From Bartonella bilalgolemi (GTDB lineage: Bacteria; Pseudomonadota; Alphaproteobacteria; Rhizobiales; Rhizobiaceae), in assembly GCF_023500045.1 (NCBI RefSeq), contig NZ_JAMCOF010000005.1, forward strand, positions 1 through 64,000: a stretch of 64,000 bases of DNA, in the 5' to 3' direction. Positions 1 to 9,532 of this stretch are shown here, piece after piece (positions within the stretch are counted from its first letter, which is position 1; each line of letters begins with the position of its first letter). Made by a program: the position numbers and the translations under genes. The notes under the pieces were generated by a model. It worked only from the letters and a program-made list of their open reading frames with translations. It made no database searches and had not been told where the DNA came from.

Positions 1-366
1 GAGAAAATGGAAACTGTTCTCGATGATGCAAAAAAATATACAGATGAAAAGGTGGAGAATATTGTTTCTGAAGCTAAAGATTATACTGATATGAAGTTTG
101 ATAGCCTAAATTATAATATCGAGGGTGTAAAACAAGAAGCAAGGCAAGCAGCAGCTATTGGTTTAGCTGTATCTAGTTTGCGTTATGAAGATGCTCCTGG
201 TGCATTAAGCATTGCATTTAGTAGTGGTTCATGGCGCAGTCAATCTGCAATTGCTTTTGGTGCTGGTTATACATCTGAAAGCGGAGATATTCGCTCTAAC
301 GTTTCTGTAACAACTGCTGGTGGTCATTGGGGTATAGGTGCAGGAATAAGTGTGAGACTAAAATAA
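1..366 (+). CDS. Trimeric autotransporter adhesin, C-terminal anchor (5' truncated by window edge)
   Basis: The reading frame is open from base 1, so this is the end of a longer gene that starts outside the window. The visible 121 residues begin with a charged coiled-coil stalk (repeated DAKKYTDEK / EAKDYTDMK pattern). They continue into a YadA-type membrane anchor with QEARQAAAIGLAVSSLRY, followed by the amphipathic beta-strands ending in GAGISVRLK. In this family three C-termini form one 12-stranded outer-membrane barrel that exports and anchors the adhesin. In Bartonella the family includes BadA and the Vomp proteins; which member this is cannot be decided from the anchor. Its stop codon overlaps the start of the next gene. 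Confidence 0.9.
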   Translation, partial: EKMETVLDDAKKYTDEKVENIVSEAKDYTDMKFDSLNYNIEGVKQEARQAAAIGLAVSSLRYEDAPGALSIAFSSGSWRSQSAIAFGAGYTSESGDIRSNVSVTTAGGHWGIGAGISVRLK

Positions 367-935
367 TGATGAAATATCAAAGTATTTTTGTAAGTCTTTT
401 TTTTGTCTTTGTCTTATTAGGCAAAGGGGGAAGTTTTGCTCATGAAAAAAATATGTATACGCTACATCCACCCCAACTGTCTGTACCATCCGGAAAACCT
501 GGAGAAATACGACGTCTCATTATGCAGTTTTATAATTGGACTTTGATTTGTGATGAAAACACAACTCTTAAGCAGGGTGTATGTAATGTAACACAAACAG
601 TTCATGATGAAGAGGATAATACAGTGTTTAGTTGGTCTCTTGTTTCTACAAAAAATGGTCAACCAGCTATGCTTTTCCGTACATTGCCAAATTCTGACAC
701 AACTATTCCTATAAAAATATCTGTAGAAGATGTTAAAGAACCTAGTTTTGTTCGTTATACGCAGTGTGATGAAATGGTCTGTTTAGCACAGTCAGCTTTG
801 AGTCCTATCTTAAGTGATCAAATAGAGAAAAAGAAGAATGTACGTATTTCCTATAAGCTTAAAGAAGGAAAAACACTCTCTTTTATCTTACCATTTAATG
901 GGTTGAGTGAAGCACTATTTTCTTTACAACGATAA
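366..935 (+). CDS. IalB-family secreted protein (invasion-associated locus B-like)
   Basis: A 189-residue protein with an N-terminal signal sequence (KYQSIFVSLFFVFVLL, probable cleavage after SFA). The mature part carries the IalB-family pattern: a W-x-L-x-C motif near residue 60 (YNWTLICDE), a second Cys followed by a Gln (GVCNVTQ), and a late Cys pair (TQCDEMVCLAQSAL) likely to form disulfides in the periplasm. The in-frame start could lie further upstream at 327, but the ATG at 366 gives a proper signal peptide and overlaps the adhesin stop codon in a TAATG junction, implying translational coupling. It is a divergent paralogue of the ialB at 11524. Its exact role is unknown; IalB family members are tied to erythrocyte or host-cell invasion in Bartonella. 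Confidence 0.82.
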   Translation: MMKYQSIFVSLFFVFVLLGKGGSFAHEKNMYTLHPPQLSVPSGKPGEIRRLIMQFYNWTLICDENTTLKQGVCNVTQTVHDEEDNTVFSWSLVSTKNGQPAMLFRTLPNSDTTIPIKISVEDVKEPSFVRYTQCDEMVCLAQSALSPILSDQIEKKKNVRISYKLKEGKTLSFILPFNGLSEALFSLQR

Positions 936-966
936 AAGATGTAATAAGATGAAGAAAAAAAGATTG

Positions 967-998
967 CTATTTTAGCTAAATAGTCACTATTTTTTTTA
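967..998 (+). terminator. Possible terminator after the IalB-like gene
   Basis: A short stem CTATTT / AAATAG (967-972 with 978-983) is followed a few bases later by a run of eight or more T. The stem is AT-rich and weak, but it lies 30 bases after the stop codon, as expected for the end of the adhesin-IalB-like transcript. Confidence 0.4.
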
Positions 999-1370
999 AT
1001 TTAAATAATAAAGTAAAAAAATTATCATGTATATTTATTTTAAAAAATATATAGAGTATCAATAATATTTGTATTTTGTATTTATAAATAATTTTACAGA
1101 TTTTAGAAAAAGATTATATTTTTACATATAAGCTTTACATTATAAATCTTCTTAATAAATTAGTGTATTATACATAATAATGATTAAATAATCGTTTTAT
1201 ATTATTGTAGATAAAGTTGTGTTTTATTTTATTGTGAATCAACAGCAACCACGAAGAAACACTAGAGATAAATGTTCTTGTTCAACAGGATAGAGTGAAT
1301 TGATTGTATGATCAAATAATTGCAGTTGCAAAATCAAAAATTTTTCTCATTTAAAATCTTTACCTTTTAT

Positions 1371-2102
1371 GTGGAAATTGATTTAGAAGCCAGTAATTGT
1401 CGTTTTCTTGTCGCGCGAATTGTTCATTGATTTTGGGATTAGGAGAAAGAATGATTTTTTAGCATAAAAGCAATAAATTATGTGATTGAAGCATTAAAAG
1501 TTTGTCGTTTGAAATTAAAGAAAAGGCAGATTAAGCATTATCATTTAATTGCAATGGATACGTGCTATTTTATTTAGCATATTTTAGGTACAACTGGTCT
1601 TGCATTAAAGATTGTTGAGAAGAAACAGATTATTGGATGCTTTTTTATTCATTTGTATTGTTATGCTCACTAAATATTTTTGGAAAAAAAGATATGTGTT
1701 CAGATAGTTTTAGATCGTTGAAAAATTATGTGCGAGTTTTTTTTTAATTTTTTAGATCCTTACAAATTAAAAATTTTATTACAAGGCTTAAAATTTTATC
1801 TTTTGGGAACTTTTGGAGCAATAATAATTTTATTATCTCAATTATAAAAAGTACGATCAAAGTTAAATTGAAGATATTTTGATAAAAGGTGTAGAGGTAG
1901 AGTAGCTATGACCTTTATGATAGAAAATTTATTGTCGTAGAATATAGAAAAATGTGCAACTACTTCTTGCATTGAAGACAAAAGAAAAATTTAGTTTTAG
2001 CTGGTTGTGCTATTTGAGATGGTATTTAAATTTTGTTCAGTTAATGATTTAAGAGTTGCAGCTTATGAAGCAAATAAGAGGTTTGCTAGGATTGAATATT
2101 GA
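1371..2102 (+). pseudogene. ppx: Degraded exopolyphosphatase Ppx/GppA
   Basis: No long reading frame survives, but fragments in changing frames match a Ppx/GppA phosphatase in the correct order. First comes an ASKHA-type first strand (VEIDLEASNCRFLVARI at 1371, compare ALDLGTNNCRLL in intact proteins). Next are AINYVIEALKVCRLKLKKR near 1468 and TTGLALKIVEKK near 1590. Last is the C-terminal block LAGCAI-x-DGI...SVNDLRVA near 2000-2060. The fragments are separated by stop codons, deletions and frameshifts. A basic Gln/Arg-rich stretch near 1233-1290 may be the remains of the N-terminus. In Rhizobiales ppx/gppA commonly sits directly before rlmE, as here. Loss would remove one polyphosphate/(p)ppGpp phosphatase. 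Confidence 0.72.
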
Positions 2103-2181
2103 ATGATAGTGTTTGGGGCATCATCATAAGAATAAATGTTTTAAGTATTAAAAATTATCAGAATATAGAAATAGTAAATTT

Positions 2182-2904
2182 ATGAAAAAAACGACATCAA
2201 AAGGTGGTAGAGGTGGTTCAGGGTCATACGCACTATATCAGCGTGTAAAAAAGAAAGCAGGAACGATTAAAGCATCGTCACGGCGATGGTTAGAAAGGCA
2301 TTTAAACGATCCTTATGTTCATCAATCAAAAATAGATGGTTATCGTTCACGTTCTGCTTATAAACTTATTGAAATTGATGAGCGTTATAAGATCTTCAAA
2401 AAAGGCCAGAAAGTCATCGATCTAGGAGCTGCTCCTGGGGGATGGTGTCAGGTTGCAGCCCGTAAAGTGGAATCAAGTGATCAAAAGCCAAGCGTTGTTG
2501 GTATTGATTATTTGCCGGTGGATCCACTACCGGGGGTTGTAGTACTGGAGATGGATTTTTTACATGAAAATGCATCGCAGAAATTGATGGATGCTTTAGG
2601 AGAACAGCCAGATATAGTGCTTTCTGATATGGCAGCGCCAACGACTGGACATCGTCAAACGGATCATTTGAGAACAGTATATTTATGTGAAATGGCTGCT
2701 GATTTTGCTCTTTCTGTTCTTAAGTCTGGAGGTCATTTTTTGGCAAAGGCTTTTCAGGGAGGAGCAGAGAATACTCTTCTCACTACATTAAAACAGAATT
2801 TTAAAACGGTTCATCATGTCAAACCCCCTGCAAGCCGAGCAGAATCAGTTGAACTTTATCTTTTAGCTCTTGAATTTAAGGGTATAACTGAAACACAAAA
2901 ATAG
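2182..2904 (+). CDS. rlmE: 23S rRNA (uridine-2552 2'-O) methyltransferase RlmE (FtsJ/RrmJ)
   Basis: A 240-residue SAM-dependent 2'-O-methyltransferase that modifies U2552 in the A-loop of 23S rRNA during late assembly of the large subunit. The SAM-binding loop is clear ([15 protein letters not shown], about residues 79-93). The K-D-K-E catalytic tetrad can be placed at the Lys in RSAYKLIEI, the Asp in [11 protein letters not shown], the Lys in FLAKAFQGG and the Glu in [12 protein letters not shown]. The N-terminus has the basic, Gly-rich tail usual in alphaproteobacterial members. There is no strong ribosome-binding site before the ATG, but the start fits homologues. The upstream neighbour is the ppx/gppA pseudogene. 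Confidence 0.95.
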   Translation: MKKTTSKGGRGGSGSYALYQRVKKKAGTIKASSRRWLERHLNDPYVHQSKIDGYRSRSAYKLIEIDERYKIFKKGQKVIDLGAAPGGWCQVAARKVESSDQKPSVVGIDYLPVDPLPGVVVLEMDFLHENASQKLMDALGEQPDIVLSDMAAPTTGHRQTDHLRTVYLCEMAADFALSVLKSGGHFLAKAFQGGAENTLLTTLKQNFKTVHHVKPPASRAESVELYLLALEFKGITETQK

Positions 2905-3051
2905 TTTTTATATATAAAAGGCTAAAAGTTATTTGGTTTTATTGATATCACAAGAACTTTTTTAATCAATTTGTAGTAATTATTATGTGTTTTTTGTACA
3001 GAATAAAAAACTGTGAAATAAACGTGTTTTTGTATAAATAGAAGAAACTAA

Positions 3052-4083
<1,032 letters not shown>

Positions 4084-4092
4084 ATAGGATTC

Positions 4093-5232
4093 ATGGCGAT
4101 GATCATTGGAATGCAAAAACTTTCGCAGTATAAGTATAAATGTATTGTGATTAAGGTTTGTTTTGCGCTTTTAGTTGATCCTCAAACAGGTTTACGCGTT
4201 GAATGGCTTAAAAGTTTAATTAATGATGCTGTTGTACTACGCCAAAATGGTGTTGAGGTTTTATTTGTTTCTTTTAGTGCTATTGCTTTAGGGCTTATCT
4301 CACTTCATCTTTCTAAAGTTTTTTAAAATTAGAAGAGAGTCAGGCATGTGCTGCCTTAGGCTAAATTGAACTTATTAAAGCTTATAGTGATGGACTGTCC
4401 CAATATGGATTGAGAACAGGTCAAATTTTGCTGACATTATCCGATAAGGAAGAGCGTCAGCATTATCTTAATGCGCGTGCTACTATTGATACGCTTTTAC
4501 TTTTGGGGATCGTACCTATTATCAATGAAAATGATATTGGAGCAACAAGTGAAATTCGTTATGGTGATAATGATCGTTTAGCAGCACATGTTGCAACGAT
4601 GATGGGAGCAGATCTTTTAATCCTTTTATCCGGTGTTGATGGTCTTTATACGTATTTTCCTCATTTGAACCCAGGAGCTGAATTTGTTTCTTTATATTGC
4701 GTTAATTACACGTGATATTGAGAAAATGATGGGCATTGCTGCTTCATAGTTTTCACAGAGTGGAATGAAAACTAAATTTGAGGCCGAGAAAATAGCTACT
4801 GCTGCTGGGACAGCAATGCTTATTACTTCAGGAAAATGCATGAATCCCATTGTTGCAATTGACAAAGGAAAACGCGGTAGTTTTTTTACTGCAAATGAGA
4901 AGCCAGTAAATACCTGGAAAAAATGGATTTTTTGTCATTTAGATCCATCTGGTGTTTTGACTGTTGATCAGGGAGCTATTAAAGCCTTTGAGGTTGGAAA
5001 ATCATTACTTGCTACCGGAGTTGTTGCTGTTGTGGGAATGTTTGATCGTGGAGATACGGTTGCGATTGTTGATGAAAATGGAATTGAGATTGCTCGTGGT
5101 CTTATAAATTATGGAGCAGATGAAGCAAAAATTATTATAGGTTGTAAGAACGAAGAAATAGAATATATTCTTGGGAATGGAGTATGTTCCGTTGTAATGC
5201 ATCGCAATGATATGGTTTTACGTTGCTTATAG
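4093..5232 (+). pseudogene. proB: Glutamate 5-kinase, disrupted
   Basis: Three pieces together span almost a whole ProB. Piece one (4093-4326) has lost the usual N-terminal motifs and ends in a frameshift within a poly-T run at about 4320. Piece two continues as [13 protein letters not shown], meets an in-frame TAA where GQI is expected, then runs [14 protein letters not shown] to [24 protein letters not shown] (kinase core). A second frameshift falls near 4690. Piece three has a TAG inside the AAS-FSQSGM region, then [15 protein letters not shown] and a complete C-terminal PUA domain (5232 stop). At least two frameshifts and two nonsense codons exclude a functional enzyme for the first step of proline synthesis. 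The order obgE-proB-proA-nadD is ancestral. Confidence 0.93.
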
Positions 5233-5270
5233 GATTGAATATAAAAGTTCTCTTTTTTGTGAGTTTGTAA

Positions 5271-6523
5271 ATGAGTGATCATATGACTTTAGCAGAGCAG
5301 ATGAGAGTTATGGGGCAGAAAGCATGTGATATTGTTTCGATATTTGCAAGTGCTTCTGCTGACCAAAGAAAAAGTGCTTTGGAAATGATCGCTCTGAACC
5401 TAGAAAATCAGTCGGTTGAAATTTTATGGACTAATCGTCAAGATTTAGAAAATGCTGCTCGGAATATTTTAACATCCGCAATGGTTGATCGGCTGAAGTT
5501 GGATGAAGCACGTTTACATGCAATGATCGATAGTGTTCGTCAGATTGCTTACTTGTCCGATTCTGTTGGAGAAGTAATCAGTGAATGGACGCATCCAAAT
5601 GGGCTTTGTGTTCGTCGTGTGTGAACACCACTTAGTGTTATTGGTATTATTTATAAAAGGCGGCTAAATGTTACAATTGATACAAGTGCTTTGTATTTGA
5701 AAGATGGAGATGCTGCAATTTTGCATGGTGGTTCAAATAGTTTTCATTCTGTACTTGCGCTTCATTCGGCATTAGTGAAAGGATTGGAACAAGCCGGCTT
5801 ACCTAGGAGCATTATTCAAATAGTGGAAAAAAAAGATCGCGATACTGTTGGTGAAATGTTTAAAGGTTGGGATGGAGCAATTGATGTTATTATATCCCGT
5901 GGTAGGAAAAATCTTGTGGCACGCATTTAATCCGTGCGCGTGTTCCTACTTTCACACATTTAGAAGGTCTTTGTTATATTTATATTGATAAATCAGCGGA
6001 TTTAGATATGGCACGTAAAATTGTATTAAATGCAAAATTAAGGCGTATGGGTATATGTGGAGCTGTTGAGACAGTTTTGATTAACCGTCAGGCATTAAAA
6101 AATTTTTCCTGTTCTCATTGCTTTACAAGAGAAGGAATGTGAAATTCGTGTAACAGAAGATATCATATCGCTTATGCAAGGAGCTATATTAGCTTGTGAA
6201 GAAGATTAGTCTTGTAAATATCTTGATGCAATTTTATCTGTTAAAACGGTTGATGGTATTGAGGGAGCTATTGCATACATTCAGCGTTATTCATCAGGAC
6301 ATACTGAACAATTATTAGTGAGGATATAGGGATAGTTAAAATGTTTTTTAATCATTTAGATTCAGCCGTTTTGCTTCATAATGCATCAACACAATTTGCT
6401 GATGGAAGTGAATTTAGTTTTGGAGCAGAAATTGGTATTGCAACAGGGAAAATGCATGCGTGCGGACCAATAGGAGTTGAACAATTGACATCATTTCAAT
6501 ATTACATTAGTGGAAATGGGTAG
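5271..6523 (+). pseudogene. proA: Glutamate-5-semialdehyde dehydrogenase (gamma-glutamyl phosphate reductase), disrupted
   Basis: The N-terminal 117 residues are intact, then a TGA at 5622 interrupts the [12 protein letters not shown] motif. The same frame continues to about 5928 ([15 protein letters not shown]...). A frameshift shifts reading into [23 protein letters not shown] and on through [14 protein letters not shown], which still contains the catalytic cysteine. A further frameshift follows in a T run near 6107, with additional stops at 6207 and about 6328, and the C-terminus reappears at 6341-6523 ([17 protein letters not shown]...). At least three frameshifts or nonsense changes are visible. 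With proB also dead, the glutamate route to proline is lost at both of its first two steps. Confidence 0.93.
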
Positions 6524-6531
6524 GTTAGGCC

Positions 6532-7158
6532 TTGCAGCAACTTTTTTTTCCATGGGAAAATCGTATACCACATGTTGAAAAATCCAATGTTATTGGCCTT
6601 TTTGGTGGGTCATTTAATCCACCACATGCAGGCCATCTTCTTGTTGCAAAGACTGCAATTTTGCGTTTGCGTCTTAACCAATTATGGTGGATGATAACTC
6701 CAGGAAATCCTTTAAAAGATTGTCTACAATTGTTGTCTTTGCGTAAGAGAATGCAGTTAAGCTTGGAACTTCTTAATCATCCAAAGGTTCGCGTAACAGG
6801 TTTTGAGAAGACTATAGGGAGCAAAATATCTGTTGATACGATTTCTTATATTCTTACACGCCATAGGGGAGTGCATTTTGTGTGGGTTATGGGAGCAGAT
6901 AATTTAGCAACGTTTCATTATTGGCATAGGTGGCGAGATATCATGTCTATGATTCCCATTGCAATCATTGATCGTCCTTTAGCACGTATGTCAGCACTTT
7001 CTTCTCCTATGGCTAGAACTTATTGTTATTCTCGTGTGGATGAGAGAGCAAGCACATTATTGCCTTTTATGGCACCACCTGCTTGGATTTATTTACATGG
7101 ACCTTTATCTTTTCAGTCTTCAACAAAGCTTCGTTTACAAGAGAATGATTTTTCTTGA
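6532..7158 (+). CDS. nadD: Nicotinate-nucleotide adenylyltransferase
   Basis: Transfers AMP from ATP to nicotinate mononucleotide, giving deamido-NAD in NAD synthesis. The nucleotidyltransferase signature GLFGGSFNPPHAGHLLVAK (residues 23-41) contains the HxGH-type motif, and the C-terminus has the second conserved block SSTKLRLQ, a variant of the usual ISSTxIR. The length is 208 residues. The only start that fits is TTG at 6532, nine bases after the end of the proA remnant and preceded only by a weak AGG. It is the first intact gene after the proBA ruins and is followed by rsfS. Confidence 0.92.
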   Translation: MQQLFFPWENRIPHVEKSNVIGLFGGSFNPPHAGHLLVAKTAILRLRLNQLWWMITPGNPLKDCLQLLSLRKRMQLSLELLNHPKVRVTGFEKTIGSKISVDTISYILTRHRGVHFVWVMGADNLATFHYWHRWRDIMSMIPIAIIDRPLARMSALSSPMARTYCYSRVDERASTLLPFMAPPAWIYLHGPLSFQSSTKLRLQENDFS

Positions 7159-7215
7159 AGATTCTATAGGATTCTGCAACTATTTTAGAGTAACTTATTT
7201 TTACTCTTAACTCTT

Positions 7216-7668
7216 ATGTTTCAAATAATAAGAAAGGATATTAGTCTGGAAAAATTTGTACAAAAATGTTGTAATATTATTGCTCCTTTGGCAGAAGAAA
7301 AAGGCTTGTCAGTTACGAATGGTCTTAAAATTATTCTTAGCAATTTAGAAGATATAAAAGCAGAAGATATTGTTTCTATTGATTTGCAGGGAAGGTCTTC
7401 TTTGGCTGATTATATGGTTATTGCTTCTGGTTGTTCGCAGCGTCATATTTTGGCTATTACTGATCGTCTTTTATCTGTTTGGAAAGAAAGTGGATACGGT
7501 AAAGCAAGGGTAGAGGGAATGGCTGGAGGGGATTGGGTGCTGATTGATGCAGGCGATATCATTATTCATCTTTTTCGTCCAGAAATTCGTACTTTTTATA
7601 ATTTAGAAAAAATATGGTTTGATTCAGGTTTGGAGAATATTGAAACAATTTTTGTTGGAGATAACTGA
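7216..7668 (+). CDS. rsfS: Ribosomal silencing factor RsfS (Iojap family)
   Basis: Binds ribosomal protein uL14 and blocks joining of the subunits when nutrients are short. The Iojap core is residues 33-140, with IVSIDLQGRSSLADYMVIAS, the RHILAITDRL helix and GDWVLIDAGDIIIHLFRPE. The N-terminal extension of about 30 residues before the core has no recognisable domain, so translation may start later. A single base separates its stop from the rlmH start, and the nadD-rsfS-rlmH order is typical of Rhizobiales, so the genes are likely co-transcribed. Confidence 0.93.
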   Translation: MFQIIRKDISLEKFVQKCCNIIAPLAEEKGLSVTNGLKIILSNLEDIKAEDIVSIDLQGRSSLADYMVIASGCSQRHILAITDRLLSVWKESGYGKARVEGMAGGDWVLIDAGDIIIHLFRPEIRTFYNLEKIWFDSGLENIETIFVGDN

Positions 7669-7669
7669 C

Positions 7670-8152
7670 ATGCAAGTTTCTATTTTTGCTGTTGGTCGTA
7701 TGAAACAAGGTGTGGAACAGATATTAGTTCACCGTTATTTGGATCGTTTTTCTAAAAGTGCTGGGACTGTAGGTTTTCATTTTGGAAAAATGCAAGAAAT
7801 ATCAGAAAGTCGTGCTCATACAGTTTGTCAACGTATGGAAGAAGAAGGAAAAAAACTTTTTGAATATTTGCCTGAAAAATGCCGATTAATCGTATTGGAT
7901 GAGCGTGGAAAGTTGATGTCATCATCTGTTTTTGCTGAAAAATTAGCATTTTACCGTGATGAAGGTGTTCGTGATTTGATATTTGCTTTAGGAGGACCTG
8001 ATGGACATAGCGAACAGGTTAAAAACCGTTCTGATTTTCTTTTATCTTTTGGTTTTATGACATGGCCGCATCAGATTGCACGTATATTACTCACAGAACA
8101 GTTGTATAGAGCCATAACAATTATCAACCATCATCCTTATCATCGTCTTTAA
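7670..8152 (+). CDS. rlmH: 23S rRNA (pseudouridine-1915 N3) methyltransferase RlmH
   Basis: A 160-residue SPOUT-class methyltransferase that methylates pseudouridine 1915 of 23S rRNA on the assembled 70S ribosome. The knot region shows LIVLDERGKLMSS, then FALGGPDGHSEQVK (SAM site) and the C-terminal MTWPHQIARILLTEQLYRAITIINHHPYHR split over two helices, with the catalytic HPYHR end. The ATG at 7670 was chosen over the in-frame codon at 7619 because it starts at the conserved MQVSIFAVGRMK and follows the rsfS stop by one base. The end of the protein matches the family end exactly. Confidence 0.95.
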   Translation: MQVSIFAVGRMKQGVEQILVHRYLDRFSKSAGTVGFHFGKMQEISESRAHTVCQRMEEEGKKLFEYLPEKCRLIVLDERGKLMSSSVFAEKLAFYRDEGVRDLIFALGGPDGHSEQVKNRSDFLLSFGFMTWPHQIARILLTEQLYRAITIINHHPYHRL

Positions 8153-8245
8153 ATTATATATATTTTTTACACCTATTCATGCACTTATTAACATTGTTTT
8201 AGGTGACAGCATTTAAAGCATCATTAGTTTATATAATGGAATTTA

Positions 8246-9532
8246 ATGGTTGGACAAATGAAGAGGTTTCTTCATGAAAAGATAAAGATGCAGTATTTAT
8301 GCAAGAAATGGATGATATTTCTGATGCTAATATTAAGCATGGATATCAGGACATCTATTTTGTATGCTGAAGATATAGACAGTCGCGAATTAGTACAAAA
8401 AACATTAATGGACATTCGCAATAATATTTCTGTATCGCGTAAGCATATTGCTTCGTTGATACAACAAGTTGATCGCTTAAAAAAAGATCAACGTACTTTA
8501 ACTGATGAACTTATAAAAGTTGCTAAAGTAGAGCGCAATGTAGCAAATGATATTATTGAAAGGGAGGAAAAGCTTAAGCAACTTTTAGGGCAGAAGATGC
8601 AAGCGGATCACAATTTAAAAAATCGCCAGGCTGAATTTGCAGAGATATTAGCCGTTTTAGTGCGGACAGAATTAAAACCACCTCCTGCTCTTATAGCGCG
8701 ACCTGAAGATGTTCTTGCTTCCATACGCAGCTCTATTTTATTAGGAGTCATCATTCCTGATATGCAAGAAAAAACACAGAGTTTAATAGAGAATCTAAAA
8801 AAATTGTCCAACTTAAGTCATGTAATTGCTACGGAATGCGCAGATTTAAAAGCTAAAATGCAGAATCAAGCAGAGCAGCTTAAATATTTAGAGTTTTTAT
8901 TAGATAAAAAAGCGAAATTACAGCAAAGATCAGAAAAAGAGCTTATGATGTTACAACAGAAAAATATTACTCTTATTAAGAAAGCTCAGTCTTTAGAAGA
9001 ATTAATTTTAGAGCTTGATTATCAATCACAATCTAATTCCGCTGCATCAGAAAATATACGGAAGAGTTTACAATTATTAGAGCAGATGGATTTTCAAAAT
9101 AAAAAGGGTCATTTGCTTTTACCTGTTTCGGGAAAAAAAATTCAACATTTTAATAATAGTTCGCATGTTGCGCGTTTTGGTGAAGTTATTGCAACAGAAC
9201 CAGAAGCTGTAGTTATAGCTCCTGCTGATGCTCTTGTTGCTTTTTCTGGAGCATTCCGTTCTTATGGACAATTAATCATTCTTAATGTTGGAAATGGTTA
9301 TTATATTACTCTTATCGGGATGGCTAAAATCAATGTAATTCAGGGGCAGTTTGTTCTTTCAGGTGAACCTATTGGTACAATGGGAACGGAATTTATTGCG
9401 AATACTATTGCATTGGATATAGGAAAAAGTACTCCAATGCTTTACATTGAGTTTAGAAAGCATGGAAAACCTGTGGATCCAAACCCTTGGTGGCAGACTG
9501 AACAATTAAAAAGGAACAAAAATGATTCGTAA
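8246..9532 (+). CDS. envC: EnvC-like murein hydrolase activator (coiled coil plus degenerate LytM/M23 domain)
   Basis: A periplasmic protein of up to 428 residues that should switch on cell-wall amidases during division. A hydrophobic segment (WMIFLMLILSM) ending near ILYAED acts as signal peptide. Residues about 50-285 form long Lys/Gln/Glu-rich coiled coils. The last 130 residues are a LytM fold (PVSGKKIQHFN...YIEFRKHGKPVDPNPWW). The Zn-binding His residues of active M23 peptidases are absent (Val/Tyr/Ile at the positions seen as H), as in EnvC-type activators that have no hydrolase activity. The start is uncertain: 8246, 8261 or 8288 are possible, and 8288 gives the most normal signal peptide. 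It overlaps ctpA by 11 bases. Confidence 0.85.
   Translation: MVGQMKRFLHEKIKMQYLCKKWMIFLMLILSMDIRTSILYAEDIDSRELVQKTLMDIRNNISVSRKHIASLIQQVDRLKKDQRTLTDELIKVAKVERNVANDIIEREEKLKQLLGQKMQADHNLKNRQAEFAEILAVLVRTELKPPPALIARPEDVLASIRSSILLGVIIPDMQEKTQSLIENLKKLSNLSHVIATECADLKAKMQNQAEQLKYLEFLLDKKAKLQQRSEKELMMLQQKNITLIKKAQSLEELILELDYQSQSNSAASENIRKSLQLLEQMDFQNKKGHLLLPVSGKKIQHFNNSSHVARFGEVIATEPEAVVIAPADALVAFSGAFRSYGQLIILNVGNGYYITLIGMAKINVIQGQFVLSGEPIGTMGTEFIANTIALDIGKSTPMLYIEFRKHGKPVDPNPWWQTEQLKRNKNDS

Noticed and set aside
8246-9532. Active M23 endopeptidase
   Set aside because: The zinc-binding His residues of LytM enzymes are replaced, so it is called an EnvC-type activator.
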